A stretch of 64,000 bases of DNA from Thermoplasmata archaeon (GTDB lineage: Archaea; Thermoplasmatota; Thermoplasmata; Thermoplasmatales; Thermoplasmataceae): contig JAJZLU010000035.1 of assembly GCA_021850545.1 (NCBI GenBank), forward strand, positions 205,784-269,783. The letters are read 5' to 3'. Positions 44,288 through 53,700 of this stretch are shown here, in pieces. The position numbers were made by a program, and so were the translations under genes. Each line of letters begins with the position of its first letter. Within the stretch, counting starts at the first letter, position 1. The notes under the pieces are model-generated. The model saw only the letters and a list, made by a program, of their open reading frames with translations. It did no database searches and had not been told where the DNA came from.

Positions 44288-44461
44288 GTGATTCAATACT
44301 TAATAAATAACCAAAAGTGGGGATACTGGGATTTACAGGTAGGTTCATTTTTAGAATTTCAGTTACTCCGGCACAATTTTCCACCCTCTATTGCCTTCTC
44401 CGTTGCAGATTATTATCCTGATGTAGAAACCTTTGCAGAATTGCTGGAGGTCCTTGAATGA
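44288..44461 (+). CDS. Small uncharacterised protein (57 aa), element start
   Basis: A 57-residue protein from GTG 44288. The sequence is rich in aromatic residues (QKWGYWDLQVGSFLEFQLL). Its stop overlaps the next ATG as ATGA, and this pattern repeats for six consecutive small genes, indicating one translationally linked operon. No family recognised. Confidence 0.4.
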   Translation: MIQYLINNQKWGYWDLQVGSFLEFQLLRHNFPPSIAFSVADYYPDVETFAELLEVLE

Positions 44462-44787
44462 TCTCCGGCCAGGATAACTTGATTCAACAGAAGATCACCG
44501 GTGTCATCTTGGTTGGCAGGATATACTCACTTTCCGCAAACAGTCCTGAAGTGATGATGATAGTTAACGATGATCTCCCTGAAGCTGAAAGGCAATTGTC
44601 CATCTGGCAATCAAGGCACCAGGATGATTGTTTCATTGTTGGCAGGAATCCCCTGACCCTTGACATCAAGACCACGTTTTTCAAGGACGCCGATCAGAGG
44701 ATCCAGAGGGAGACCTATGTCAAGAGAAAGCAATTGAAATATAGAAATCACAAGGAGAACCTCAGTCAAAGGAGGTTTAGGCAGTGA
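44458..44787 (+). CDS. Uncharacterised protein (109 aa)
   Basis: A 109-residue soluble protein. The N-terminus has beta character (ITGVILVGRIYSLSA, PEVMMIVNDD) and the C-terminus is strongly basic (RKQLKYRNHKENLSQRRFRQ), so nucleic-acid binding is possible. Starts and stops overlap the neighbours by four bases on both sides. Confidence 0.55.
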   Translation: MISGQDNLIQQKITGVILVGRIYSLSANSPEVMMIVNDDLPEAERQLSIWQSRHQDDCFIVGRNPLTLDIKTTFFKDADQRIQRETYVKRKQLKYRNHKENLSQRRFRQ

Positions 44788-45047
44788 CTTTCCTCTCTTA
44801 CAAAGATCCTGAATTTGATGTGTATAGAATTCCAGAAAACATGAATTGCTTGGAAAACCAGTCAGAGTTTATTCTGTCGAATTCTATACACACTAAATTG
44901 CAAATGGAGCATGTCCAGAAATTCAGTTTTACAGCACTTTTCAGACAATTAAATATGTACACATCATACTTATTTAATTATCTAGTTTCTTTTCTTTCTT
45001 CTCTCTTCTCTTCTACTAGAGAAGAAATGGAGGTCTCCCAGATATGA
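44784..45047 (+). CDS. Uncharacterised protein (87 aa), overlaps a long inverted repeat
   Basis: An 87-residue frame linked to both neighbours by GTGA and ATGA overlaps. The C-terminal half includes a hydrophobic segment (YLFNYLVSFLSSLF). A perfect 14-base inverted repeat and a TATA-like box with a pyrimidine tract fall inside it, so the region may mainly be a control region. Coding is uncertain. Confidence 0.35.
   Translation: MTFLSYKDPEFDVYRIPENMNCLENQSEFILSNSIHTKLQMEHVQKFSFTALFRQLNMYTSYLFNYLVSFLSSLFSSTREEMEVSQI
44819..44892. repeat. 14-base perfect inverted repeat in the element control region
   Basis: TGTGTATAGAATTC at 44819-44832 and GAATTCTATACACA at 44879-44892 are exact reverse complements separated by 46 bases. 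Such spaced arms suit a protein that loops DNA, an origin component or a recombination site. It lies just upstream of the ribbon-helix-helix gene. Confidence 0.5.
44969..45043 (+). promoter_or_regulatory. Promoter, pyrimidine tract and Shine-Dalgarno
   Basis: CTTATTTAATTATC (44969-44982) is a good TATA-like box. It is followed by a 25-30 base tract made only of C and T (about 44986-45014). GGAGGT at 45028-45033 is ten bases before the ATG at 45044. This is probably an internal promoter for the ribbon-helix-helix gene and those after it. Confidence 0.45.
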
Positions 45048-45868
45048 GCAAGAAGAATTCAAAACCGGGAAGGCCGAGAGAAGGAACCAGGAGAAAGGGC
45101 AGGACTAACATAACTCTTGATCCTGAAGTTGAAGATTTCATCGATGGACTCGGACCACATTTCAATCTCTCTGGTTATTTGAATAGATCTCTCTGGGCAC
45201 TGAAGAGCCAAACATCAGACGAAGCAAGACTGCACCAGCTGGACAATGATATATTCGAAACTAGGCAAAAACTGGCAATCCTGGAAAGCGAATGGAAATC
45301 CGTCAAGGCCAGAGTAGAAGACAAAGCAAGGATCAGGTTGGACATCAACCTGGAAACAGACTGCCATGCCTGGTATCTCAGGTCATTGGTTCAATCAGGG
45401 ATTTTCAGAGTGCTGAAGAGAGATCCCATCGATCCTATACCTATTGTTAAACAGTTCATGGCTGAGAAGAGAATTCATGCATATGAGGTAGAAGAAACAG
45501 AGGAAGGTTTCAGGCTAACTGATAAAGCTTCTAACAGCACATTCAGAATTCTTAGAAGACACATCGGAAAGAACAATCTGCTAATCCCAAGTGAACCTGA
45601 AACATGGCTTGTGCCATCTGAAAATGATCTGATTGAGAGATATTTCCTAAGGATCGATTATGAGCAGTTCCAAAAGGAATTCCTATACAATCAGAATATT
45701 TCAGAAGCTCCTACTGATTTCTTCAAGCAGTTCTCACCAAGGATTCTTACTGAAAGTGTAAAACGAGAGACTAAACAGAAAATGATGCCCTTCTATCAGA
45801 ACCCTCCTGAGATTACTGTTGATGAAGCTAAAACTAGGATAGAGAAACCATACAGGGGAGGGGACTGA
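45044..45868 (+). CDS. Ribbon-helix-helix DNA-binding protein with coiled coil
   Basis: A 274-residue protein of the element. Residues about 18-50 look like a ribbon-helix-helix DNA-binding domain (RTNITLDPEVEDFIDGLGPHFNLSGYLNRSLW) after a basic N-terminal tail. A coiled-coil-like helix follows (ETRQKLAILESEWKSVKARVEDK), then an unrecognised C-terminal region. It could be a partition, replication or repressor protein. It starts on an ATGA overlap. Confidence 0.65.
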   Translation: MSKKNSKPGRPREGTRRKGRTNITLDPEVEDFIDGLGPHFNLSGYLNRSLWALKSQTSDEARLHQLDNDIFETRQKLAILESEWKSVKARVEDKARIRLDINLETDCHAWYLRSLVQSGIFRVLKRDPIDPIPIVKQFMAEKRIHAYEVEETEEGFRLTDKASNSTFRILRRHIGKNNLLIPSEPETWLVPSENDLIERYFLRIDYEQFQKEFLYNQNISEAPTDFFKQFSPRILTESVKRETKQKMMPFYQNPPEITVDEAKTRIEKPYRGGD

Positions 45869-45869
45869 T

Positions 45870-46154
45870 ATGCTGTCTCTCTTTTCATTTTCTGAGAACT
45901 GGATGGATCTTGCAAAGCGATATCCTGAGGAATTCGTGAAAGAAGTGGAACGCCGGTATCATCTGGACAGAGATTGGAAAATCTTCATCAAAATAACCAA
46001 GGAAGGCCACAGAGCTGATAAGTCATTTTCCAGGAAACGGTGTCTCATACAACCAGGAGAATGGATTGTCAGGCCCTATTCACCAATGAGGATAGCGAAT
46101 ATTCTGAAGGCAATTAAATCAGGTAGGCTGAAAGAGAAGGTGATTTCTCCATGA
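45870..46154 (+). CDS. Uncharacterised protein (94 aa)
   Basis: A 94-residue soluble protein with a mixed-charge N-terminal helix (SENWMDLAKRYPEEFVKEVERRYH) and a basic C-terminus. It begins one base after the previous stop and its own stop overlaps the next ATG (ATGA). Function unknown. Confidence 0.5.
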   Translation: MLSLFSFSENWMDLAKRYPEEFVKEVERRYHLDRDWKIFIKITKEGHRADKSFSRKRCLIQPGEWIVRPYSPMRIANILKAIKSGRLKEKVISP

Positions 46155-46336
46155 GGCTGCTATTTTTACTGATTCCGAGAATTTTATCAATGGCAATCAG
46201 GAAGAGAGGAAAGGAAACCGGCCGATCATACAGGGAACAGGCAAGAATAGCCATGATAATTGGAATGCTTGAAATTTCTCATCGTCAAGGTGCGGAGAAC
46301 CTTACTGAATATATCGGGAACAGGGTGGTTAATTGA
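46151..46336 (+). CDS. Small basic protein (61 aa)
   Basis: A 61-residue basic protein with a hydrophobic N-terminal helix (LLFLLIPRILSMAI) and an arginine-rich middle. Overlaps both neighbours in the chained arrangement. Function unknown. Confidence 0.45.
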   Translation: MRLLFLLIPRILSMAIRKRGKETGRSYREQARIAMIIGMLEISHRQGAENLTEYIGNRVVN

Positions 46337-46476
46337 CTACCTTAACATTATACGAAAAATCAGGTCTTTCAATAATAGTTAAGGGAGATTTTACCAGTGA
46401 TGAACTGAAGATCCTCAGGTATGAAGTCAGGACAACGGTGTTAGATATTCTGAAGTTCAGGAAATTTGGAGAGTGA
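46333..46476 (+). CDS. Small uncharacterised protein (47 aa)
   Basis: A 47-residue protein starting at TTG, overlapping the previous TGA as TTGA and ending on a GTGA overlap with the next gene. The sequence (TTLTLYEKSGLSIIVKGDFTSDELKILR...) has two likely strands and a helix. The chained overlaps support it as a genuine gene. Confidence 0.5.
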   Translation: MTTLTLYEKSGLSIIVKGDFTSDELKILRYEVRTTVLDILKFRKFGE

Positions 46477-46721
46477 ATAGAATTAAGATAGAACAGATCT
46501 TTCCAGAGGAATGGTTGATAATACTCGACTACTTTAGCAAGTACCCAAACTTTTTCTTTCATGCATCTACTCTGTCTGATAAAATATCAAGGAGAGGAGT
46601 TAGTTTATCTCCCCAAAGATTATCGAAAATTCTGTTAGAAATGCACAAAAATGGTTTGCTGCAGAGAATTACCAGAGGTAAAGGTGTACATACTAAATCT
46701 TACTACAAGATAAATGAGTGA
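46473..46721 (+). CDS. Winged-helix DNA-binding protein (82 aa)
   Basis: An 82-residue protein whose second half reads as a winged helix (LSDKISRRGVSLSPQRLSKILLEMHKNGLLQRITRGKGVHTKSYYKI). This is probably the element's regulator, starting at GTG within the previous stop. It closes the chained operon. Confidence 0.6.
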   Translation: MNRIKIEQIFPEEWLIILDYFSKYPNFFFHASTLSDKISRRGVSLSPQRLSKILLEMHKNGLLQRITRGKGVHTKSYYKINE

Positions 46722-46766
46722 ATTCATTCAATGATGGGTACATTTTACAATTATTTTTAACTACAT

Positions 46767-46784
46767 GATAAAGTATATATATAA
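46767..46784 (+). promoter_or_regulatory. TATA-like promoter of the secreted PKD gene
   Basis: AAGTATATATATAATAAT lies 19-36 bases before the ATG at 46803, with no Shine-Dalgarno. It is the clearest TATA box in this block and marks a new transcript. Confidence 0.6.
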
Positions 46785-46802
46785 TAATGAATTAATTTTT
46801 CT

Positions 46803-48215
46803 ATGACTTCCAATAAGTATACAATATTGATTGCGAGTTTTGCTGCTTTAATAATTGTTGTTGCTGGTTTAGGTATAGTCTTCAACATTAGTGTAAGAAA
46901 CCTAGAATCAAACCAAGTTCAGGCTAAGAGTAACATAGTTGTTACTGGTCCTTCCCCGGTGATCAGCTCAGTAGTTGGAAATCCCAATCCATCTATTGAT
47001 TCTCAGACTGTTCAACTTTCCGCATCAGTTGATTTTGGCACACTTATTCACGGCATTGCATGGTATGTCAACGGCACACTCATTGCTTCATATAACAGTG
47101 GCCCATATGGCAAAAATCCTGTTCCAACAACACTTGATCATACGTTCACTTCAGTTGGATCTTTCTTAGTAACTGTAGAAGCATCAAATGCCTACGGATC
47201 ATCAAATAAGTCGTTTACTCAGAATGTTTTCGTTGGCCCTGCACCAATTATTACGTCAATAAACAGTACATCATCCCCTGCATATGCTGGACAAAATGTG
47301 CATTTCAAGGCATCAGTCAATTGGGGAGGTTATTCTGGAAATTTGATTTATTTTGTTAATGGCTCGAAGATAAGTGGCTCATCTTTTACTTTCAACTTGA
47401 GCGGGTATTACAAAGTTTCTGTGGTTGCTATAAGTTTGGATGGGAATAGTTCTACTGCAAGCTTTACTCAGGTGGTTAATCCAATTAACATATTATCGGT
47501 CAATCTAATGAACAATTCAACATCTATAGGTAAAACCGCCCCTTATAACAACTCTATAGACCACGAAGGATCTATAATGAATACGACTTTAAAAGAATCC
47601 TTCATGAATTACAGTATTGAAAATAATAATGGGACATCTGTAACAATATCAAATGGCACTATTAATGGAAACAAGACACTCATTCTCAATTTCACTATGA
47701 TAAAGTCTGCAGGGACAGTCTCAATCGTTTACGAATTAGCTCTAAATGAGACAACCATGATTTATAGTGGAGCCCTCAGTGCTAACTTCATTCCTAACTC
47801 TGATCCTATACATCTTGGGGACATAATAGAGTTGAATTACAGTAGTAGCCTGCTGGGACAGCTTCAAGGGGCGCAAAATGGAATCAGTAAATTGGCTAAG
47901 ACTTATTTGAATTCAAGCAATGCTTCACTCAATACTCTTGGCCTATACTATAGTACAATAGCAAACTCATTTAATGAATTCGCTTCATCGCTACCTTCAA
48001 ACATCACTGGACTACAAGTTTCCTCAACTCAAGTGCAAGTATTCGATGGCTTTTGGAATTGCTTCTTTTCGATACTCGGCCTAATAGGCGCGATTCTATT
48101 TCTTATATTTGATGGAGCAACCATTGAAGATGGTGGGATTTCCGCTTATGCGATGTTTCTCGACATAACAGTGTTTTTCCCTGCGGCATTTGATGCTGTG
48201 CTCTTCGATTGTTAA
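46803..48215 (+). CDS. Secreted protein with PKD-like domains and hydrophobic C-terminus
   Basis: A 470-residue exported protein. A membrane/signal segment covers residues 8-28. Two PKD-like beta-sandwich repeats follow (FTSVGSFLVTVEASNAYGSSNKSF, FNLSGYYKVSVVAISLDGNSS), then a Ser/Thr/Asn-rich region with many N-glycosylation sequons. The last 55 residues are unusually hydrophobic with two Cys and acidic patches (GFWNCFFSILGLIGAILFLIF...VLFDC). It is markedly more AT-rich than its surroundings. A membrane-protein gene follows and is likely cotranscribed. Confidence 0.75.
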   Translation: MTSNKYTILIASFAALIIVVAGLGIVFNISVRNLESNQVQAKSNIVVTGPSPVISSVVGNPNPSIDSQTVQLSASVDFGTLIHGIAWYVNGTLIASYNSGPYGKNPVPTTLDHTFTSVGSFLVTVEASNAYGSSNKSFTQNVFVGPAPIITSINSTSSPAYAGQNVHFKASVNWGGYSGNLIYFVNGSKISGSSFTFNLSGYYKVSVVAISLDGNSSTASFTQVVNPINILSVNLMNNSTSIGKTAPYNNSIDHEGSIMNTTLKESFMNYSIENNNGTSVTISNGTINGNKTLILNFTMIKSAGTVSIVYELALNETTMIYSGALSANFIPNSDPIHLGDIIELNYSSSLLGQLQGAQNGISKLAKTYLNSSNASLNTLGLYYSTIANSFNEFASSLPSNITGLQVSSTQVQVFDGFWNCFFSILGLIGAILFLIFDGATIEDGGISAYAMFLDITVFFPAAFDAVLFDC

Positions 48216-48250
48216 GAGGGTTCAAATAAGCTGTCAGAATTTGAAAAAAG

Positions 48251-48661
48251 ATGTTCCTAAATAATGAAATTAAACAGCACCAGAGAGTAGTCAAAATTCT
48301 ACTGGTGCTGAGCCTTTCTCTATTTTCCGTCTATACAGTTGCTTTTTTGCTGGATTTAATAGAAGGTTTTTTTCTTATTGTAGTATGGGTAGTTTTGTTC
48401 ATTCTTTCAGAGCTTTGTATAATTGAGTTTTTTTTATTCGGAGGGAAAATTGACCTAAGAAGACAAATTGCAGAACAAAAATTGTCCTCCTTAAAACCTG
48501 TTTTACAGGTGTTGAAAATACTTCTGTTGTTGGTTATCGCTGAGGGAATCATCATCCTTATATTTCATATTTACTTGGTATGGGCCATTATTTCTGTAGG
48601 TGACTTAGTTTTGACGACAACAATTTCGATTCATATCAAAAAACTCTTAGAAATTAGTTGA
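48251..48661 (+). CDS. Four-TM membrane protein
   Basis: A 136-residue integral membrane protein with four hydrophobic segments and a basic loop (GGKIDLRRQIAEQKL). It begins 35 bases after the PKD protein and shares its AT-rich composition, so the two may form a secreted-protein/partner pair, for example an anchor or immunity protein. That is inference. Confidence 0.6.
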   Translation: MFLNNEIKQHQRVVKILLVLSLSLFSVYTVAFLLDLIEGFFLIVVWVVLFILSELCIIEFFLFGGKIDLRRQIAEQKLSSLKPVLQVLKILLLLVIAEGIIILIFHIYLVWAIISVGDLVLTTTISIHIKKLLEIS

Positions 48662-48776
48662 GGTTCAAAACCTTACCTTCATTAAAGTCCAGATTTAACT
48701 ATTTGGCGCTGTAGCTTGCAAATTAGAAACTTCCGATAAAACGAATTCTATATTAAGAGGGCCTTATTTGACTGAA

Positions 48777-48891
48777 CCATATTTAAACAACCTCGCCTTT
48801 TGAGTTCTGAAAGCTAATCGGAGAAGCGGAAGCTCTATTCCTCCGATTAGCTGGGGTTTCCGTTTCTTCCGGTTTGCGGAGGAAACTTATA
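48777..48891 (+). promoter_or_regulatory. Promoter and two-hairpin leader of the surface-protein operon
   Basis: A CATATTTAAAC box at 48777-48787 is followed by a 12-base perfect stem (AGCTAATCGGAG 48812-48823 with CTCCGATTAGCT 48841-48852). A second hairpin pairs GTTTCC (48856-48861) with GGAAAC (48881-48886). It includes the ribosome-binding GGAGG (48878-48882) that serves the ATG at 48892. Sequestered ribosome-binding sequences suggest control of translation. Confidence 0.6.
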
Positions 48892-49593
48892 ATGGAAACC
48901 GCTAAATCAAAGGGAAAACGAGGCATTTTTGCACTGGCTGTTGGCATTGTTGCAGTTATCATGGCCTTATTCTTATCATCACTGATAGGGCATAGCCTTG
49001 TATCCTTGAATGATCATTCTCCCGTTCTCAAAGGGGATACACAGACACAGTTCATCTACAATGCCACTGGATCAGGGATTGCATTTGCCTCAGTCAATGG
49101 AACCACTACATACGACATGCCATTCAATGAAACTGTCAGTTTTGTTTTGACCAACCTGACTCAGGGAGAACTGAACGATTTTTCCGTATCAAACCTGACC
49201 TTACTTTACGGCTATCCTGTCACGGCAAATGAAAGCCTGGGATTTGGTTCAAATGAATCCAACTTCCAGCCTTTTCTTAATGTATCGCTGAAAAATGAAT
49301 CGACCGAATATGTGCAGCTGCAGCCCCAATACATAACGGGCAACCAGTCCTCTTACCTGATGATAAGGATGGCAGGAAACACCACTTCCTACAGTTTCAA
49401 TGTCTTTGCATATGGAAACAGTCAGTTCTCTTTCCTTGGTCCATTTGCAGGGGAACAGATAGGTTACCTGATTTCCGGCATTGTGATTTTCGGAGCTGCT
49501 TTTGTTGGATCTCCCTGGTTTGACATTGAAATTATGAAGAGAGACAGGTCCGCGGCCAAAGTTTCTAAGAAGAACAAGAAGGGAGGGAAGTAA
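48892..49593 (+). CDS. Membrane-anchored extracellular protein, operon gene 1
   Basis: A 233-residue protein with a signal/anchor segment at about residues 13-35, a glycosylation-rich (NxS/T) beta-type extracellular domain and a second transmembrane helix near the C-terminus, then a basic tail (KVSKKNKKGGK). ATG 48892 is set by GGAGG nine bases away; a TTG six codons upstream lies inside the hairpin. No family recognised. Confidence 0.65.
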   Translation: METAKSKGKRGIFALAVGIVAVIMALFLSSLIGHSLVSLNDHSPVLKGDTQTQFIYNATGSGIAFASVNGTTTYDMPFNETVSFVLTNLTQGELNDFSVSNLTLLYGYPVTANESLGFGSNESNFQPFLNVSLKNESTEYVQLQPQYITGNQSSYLMIRMAGNTTSYSFNVFAYGNSQFSFLGPFAGEQIGYLISGIVIFGAAFVGSPWFDIEIMKRDRSAAKVSKKNKKGGK

Positions 49594-49594
49594 T

Positions 49595-50056
49595 ATGGTA
49601 AAGAAGATCAGGGGAAAGATAAAGCCCACATATGGGAACTGGAGCATTGGGGCAGTCATCATTGCTGCAATTGCTTCGCTTTCAATGATTGCACTGATGT
49701 TTGAAAAGCCAACATTTGTGGTATTCGGCAATACTTACGTCATAACTGAAGGTGCCCTGATTCCAGGGATAATCGTAGGATTTGCATTCTGGCTCATTGT
49801 GGAAATGTTCACATCAGCAGGAAAGGGAACCTGGCAGCTCGTAGTAAGATTCGTACCGGCCTTCGTTGCAGGAATGTTTGTTGGTGGACTCTTTGGATTG
49901 CTTTTCCACTTTGGAAGGTATGTGTTGCTGCCAATATACTACGGAAATCAGGCTGCAATCTTTGATGGAATTGCCATAATTGTGTTTGGTCTGGTTACAA
50001 TCTGGCATGCAGCCTGGCTGCACACCAGGTCATATGTGGGAGGAAAGAAGAAATGA
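49595..50056 (+). CDS. Multi-TM membrane protein, operon gene 2
   Basis: A 153-residue membrane protein with four hydrophobic segments (IIAAIASLSMIALMF, GIIVGFAFWLIVEMF, FVAGMFVGGLFGLLF, GIAIIVFGLVTIWH) and a basic C-terminus. Starts one base after the preceding stop; its own stop overlaps the next start. Function unknown. Confidence 0.65.
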   Translation: MVKKIRGKIKPTYGNWSIGAVIIAAIASLSMIALMFEKPTFVVFGNTYVITEGALIPGIIVGFAFWLIVEMFTSAGKGTWQLVVRFVPAFVAGMFVGGLFGLLFHFGRYVLLPIYYGNQAAIFDGIAIIVFGLVTIWHAAWLHTRSYVGGKKK

Positions 50057-50403
50057 GTTCTCTCTCAAACCTTCTTCTAATGGCTCATATGAAGCTGGAA
50101 ACGGATTCTTCTTCATCAGGCCTGAATGGCAATACCATCCTGGTAAGTATCTGGAACCTTGTAATGGGGTTCATCAAAGGTATCGTGAGTGCAGTAGTGG
50201 GTGCAGCATCCAATATCATCTATGCCATGGGTTCAGCATTCCAGCAGATTCTGTTTGCATGGGCATCAAGTGCCGCCTCATACGGCATATGGAGTTTCCT
50301 GATGGCCGGCATCTCTATTGTTCTGACATTCTTCATCGTCTACTTTGTAATGGACTTCGTTGGTGCTGAAAAGGACGTTGAAGGACTGGAGGAAGCCCTT
50401 TAG
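50053..50403 (+). CDS. Membrane protein, operon gene 3
   Basis: A 116-residue membrane protein with at least three hydrophobic segments (ILVSIWNLVMGFIKGIVSAVVGAA, FLMAGISIVLTFFIVYFVM). It overlaps the previous stop as ATGA and is directly followed by the next gene. Function unknown. Confidence 0.6.
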   Translation: MSSLSNLLLMAHMKLETDSSSSGLNGNTILVSIWNLVMGFIKGIVSAVVGAASNIIYAMGSAFQQILFAWASSAASYGIWSFLMAGISIVLTFFIVYFVMDFVGAEKDVEGLEEAL

Positions 50404-50742
50404 ATGTGCCAGTCCGTATGGTATAATCCCACTACCTGGGGATGCGGCGTCTCAAATGCCTGGAATTCACTTTCATCCGCATTCCAGAAGAGAGTTGCAG
50501 GTCCCTTTGTAACGGCACTTATGCACCTCTTCTTTTCCCTCATACACATAGTGGTATATGCCATACTAGACGGGTTTTCCACCCTGATCAAGACGGAACT
50601 TTCGCTCATAACGGATGCCTCAAAATCTCTTGGAATATTTTCGCTGCCGGTTTTTGCAGGCCTTTTCGTGATGTTCTTCTCAATTATGTTTCTAGTAGCC
50701 GGTGAAATGAAGGATATTCCTGTTCTGGACGTGTTTGCATGA
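50404..50742 (+). CDS. Membrane protein with N-terminal Cys motif, operon gene 4
   Basis: A 112-residue membrane protein with two or three hydrophobic segments and an N-terminal CQSVWYNPTTWGC stretch containing two cysteines. Its stop overlaps the start of the large surface protein (ATGA), a close translational link. Function unknown. Confidence 0.6.
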   Translation: MCQSVWYNPTTWGCGVSNAWNSLSSAFQKRVAGPFVTALMHLFFSLIHIVVYAILDGFSTLIKTELSLITDASKSLGIFSLPVFAGLFVMFFSIMFLVAGEMKDIPVLDVFA

Positions 50743-53700
50743 ATAAAGGAAAAGGAAAGTTACTAGTTCCATTAATCGTTTCACTCATTGCCATCTTAGT
50801 TCTAGTAAGCTTCAGCCCAATAGCTTCGCACAATATTCGAGCTCAACCTGAAATCTCAACCAACAACCAGACAATATGGATTTTTGAAGGTCACAGGTTA
50901 CTTTACCATGGGCCAGGAAATGCAAATAATGATTCATTTGGGCTTGGAACCATAACACAGGATGCCAGTGAGCCCATCACATATAATGCTACCATATACC
51001 AACCTAACTGGGAAATTGACGGAAACAATCTCTATTCGGGTTCATCTCATACATTTGATTTATCACCCGGGAACTACTCATACGATGCAACCAGGGCACT
51101 TCCACAACTTCTTGGTTACGTCAACCTGGAAACAGGACTGACTTATGCCATAAGCTGGAATATCACCACAGTGAGTGCACCAAGTGCCCACATAACTGCA
51201 CCTAATAGCATAGACAAAGGTACGCCAGTAGAGTTCCAGGGAAGTGCGACCGGCGGCATAGGTTCAGAATACAACTACAGTTGGAATTTTGGCAATGGGA
51301 TCACATCGGCGCTCCAGGATCCCACAGTAACATTCAACCACAAGGGCACTTATGAGGTCAACCTTACCGCTTTAGACGCCACAGGCGGATATGGCAACAC
51401 CACCATCAACGTAACTGTGGGAGCTCCGCCTACAGTTTCATACACTCCGCACACCACAACTCTCAGGCCAGCGGAGAACTCAACCGCAACCATGCTGAAC
51501 GTGAACAGAGATTACTTTGACTCCAGACAGTCCACTGGCCCCCTCTATCATGCCTGGATGAATTTCTCAGAGGATTTAACAACTTTCAACGGCACACTGA
51601 ACGCATACAATGGAGGGGAATTCGCCTTCGTCCCGGGCTTCTATTCCGGATCATCGGCATACTACACCATTGGGACTGTCTATGTCAATGCAACCTATGG
51701 CTCTCATACGCTTCACTGGTCACATGTCTATAACGTGCTGACGGTCCTGGGATCAACTATCTATTATTATTCAATGGCACCGGTATGGCACCTGGGAGAG
51801 CCATACCACGGAGCGGTGGATTTCAACTTCACCATCACCCCTGATCCGGGGCATCCATACGCGGGATTTGGGAACACCCCAGTGGGGTTGGTAACTCATT
51901 CGGTAAATGGAAACGGATCATATGGGCAGACCAACTTAACCTGGTCAGGTAGTCCCTCTTCTTCACCCATACCTTTCACCCATGGTTACACCTGGAACAT
52001 GAACACTTCATATTTTGGCTCTCTGAATGAATCCTACTACATTCACTGGAATTCAACAGATCCTACAACTTCAATTTACAATGGAAGTTATGAGAATGGC
52101 ACATCCGGGGAATTCCCTGGCTCAGGTTATGAGGCCATTTCTTTCACATCAGAAAACAACGCTTCCGACATATTCCCTTACAATGTAACTTGGATTACAG
52201 AGCCTTACCCCACTCTAAACATTAGCTCAGGCAAGAACCCCACAGACGTTGGTGTCAGCACGGAATTCTATCCTCATGCCAGTGGCGCTGGTCCATTCAC
52301 TTATCTCTGGTATGTTGACGGTACCAGCGTAAGTGATTCCAAGGATCTGGCATATGAATTCAGCGATTCCGGCCCTTACAATATAACACTGGAAGCAACA
52401 GACCAGTATGGGAATTCAGTCAATGCTTCATTGAATGAATATGTCAACTCCGGGCCTTCAGTAAAGGCCAGTGCATCTTTCTATTACGTGGATATTGGAG
52501 TGACAGATCATTTCTATGCCAACGAATCCGGAGGCACCCCTCCAGTATCATACAACTGGACCATTGACGGCCATGCATTCCACAATCAGAACGTCTCATA
52601 TGCATTCAACAAAATTGGAAATTACACAGTAAAGGTTTCAATTGTTGATGCTGCTGGCGGAACATCCTACGCTCTTCTCAACATAAGGGCAAACAGCACA
52701 CCATCCATAAGGATTACGCCAAACCAGGCAATAGTATCAGTAACAACACATTTTGAGGCATATGTGGAAAATGGTACCGGTGAATCCTATCTGACCTGGA
52801 CTTTCCCTTCAGGAACCACTACAGGGAGATATGCCAACTATTCCTTCAGCAATGCAGGTACCCAGGAAATCGTCATACATGTGATGGATGAAGGCGGATT
52901 TTCAGGCAATTTCCTCTACAACGTAACAGTGCAGATTTATGTCAAGATCTCCGCCAGTACTAAGGAAGGCATAGCTCCACTGAATGTCAACTTCCTGTCT
53001 TCAGTGCTTGGAGGTTCATCTTATTCATACAGCTGGACATTTGGGGATGGCAAAACCTCAGTATCTGCAAGCCCTTCTGAAACATTCAGTTCAGGCAACT
53101 ACACCGTCAACCTGACAGTAACGGACCAGGGAGGAGCTGAAGGTTATTCCACTCTCCAGATTGTGTCGCTTCCTTCCCCTGTGGTCCTGTCGTACAGCCC
53201 AAACAGCAATGTAACTGTTCTCACACAACTGGAATTTCAGGCCAAGGCTGCATGGTATGCCCAGAATTCCTCCATTGTCTGGAACCTGCCAAATGGAAAC
53301 CAGTATTCAACATTTGGATTCAATTACACATTTCCCGCCTATTCAGCAGAGAATAATGTATCAGTAGACTTCAGCTACGACTTCAATGGACCTCAGACAT
53401 ACAAGACAAACCTTATTGTGAGGATGGTTCCAAGTCTGCCAGTAATACAGATATCAGGCTATAAGTCAAATGTGCTTGTAAATTCATCAATCACGTTAGA
53501 TGCATCGGGATCATTCAGCTATGATTCCAGCATCAAGGAATACAGATGGACATACGATAATGTGACATATGGGCAATCTTCCCAGACATTCACTTTCAGG
53601 CACACAGGAACCAAGGATATCACTGTCAAGGTGATAGATGGACTTGGTGCGGAATCCTCTCAGACACTGGTGGTCAAGGTATCAGCTCCCACCACTTCAA

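Noticed and set aside
44183..44290. Longer start for the first element gene, inside the HTH_10 gene
   Set aside because: The extension overlaps the end of a well-supported gene; the GTG at 44288 gives a self-contained frame.
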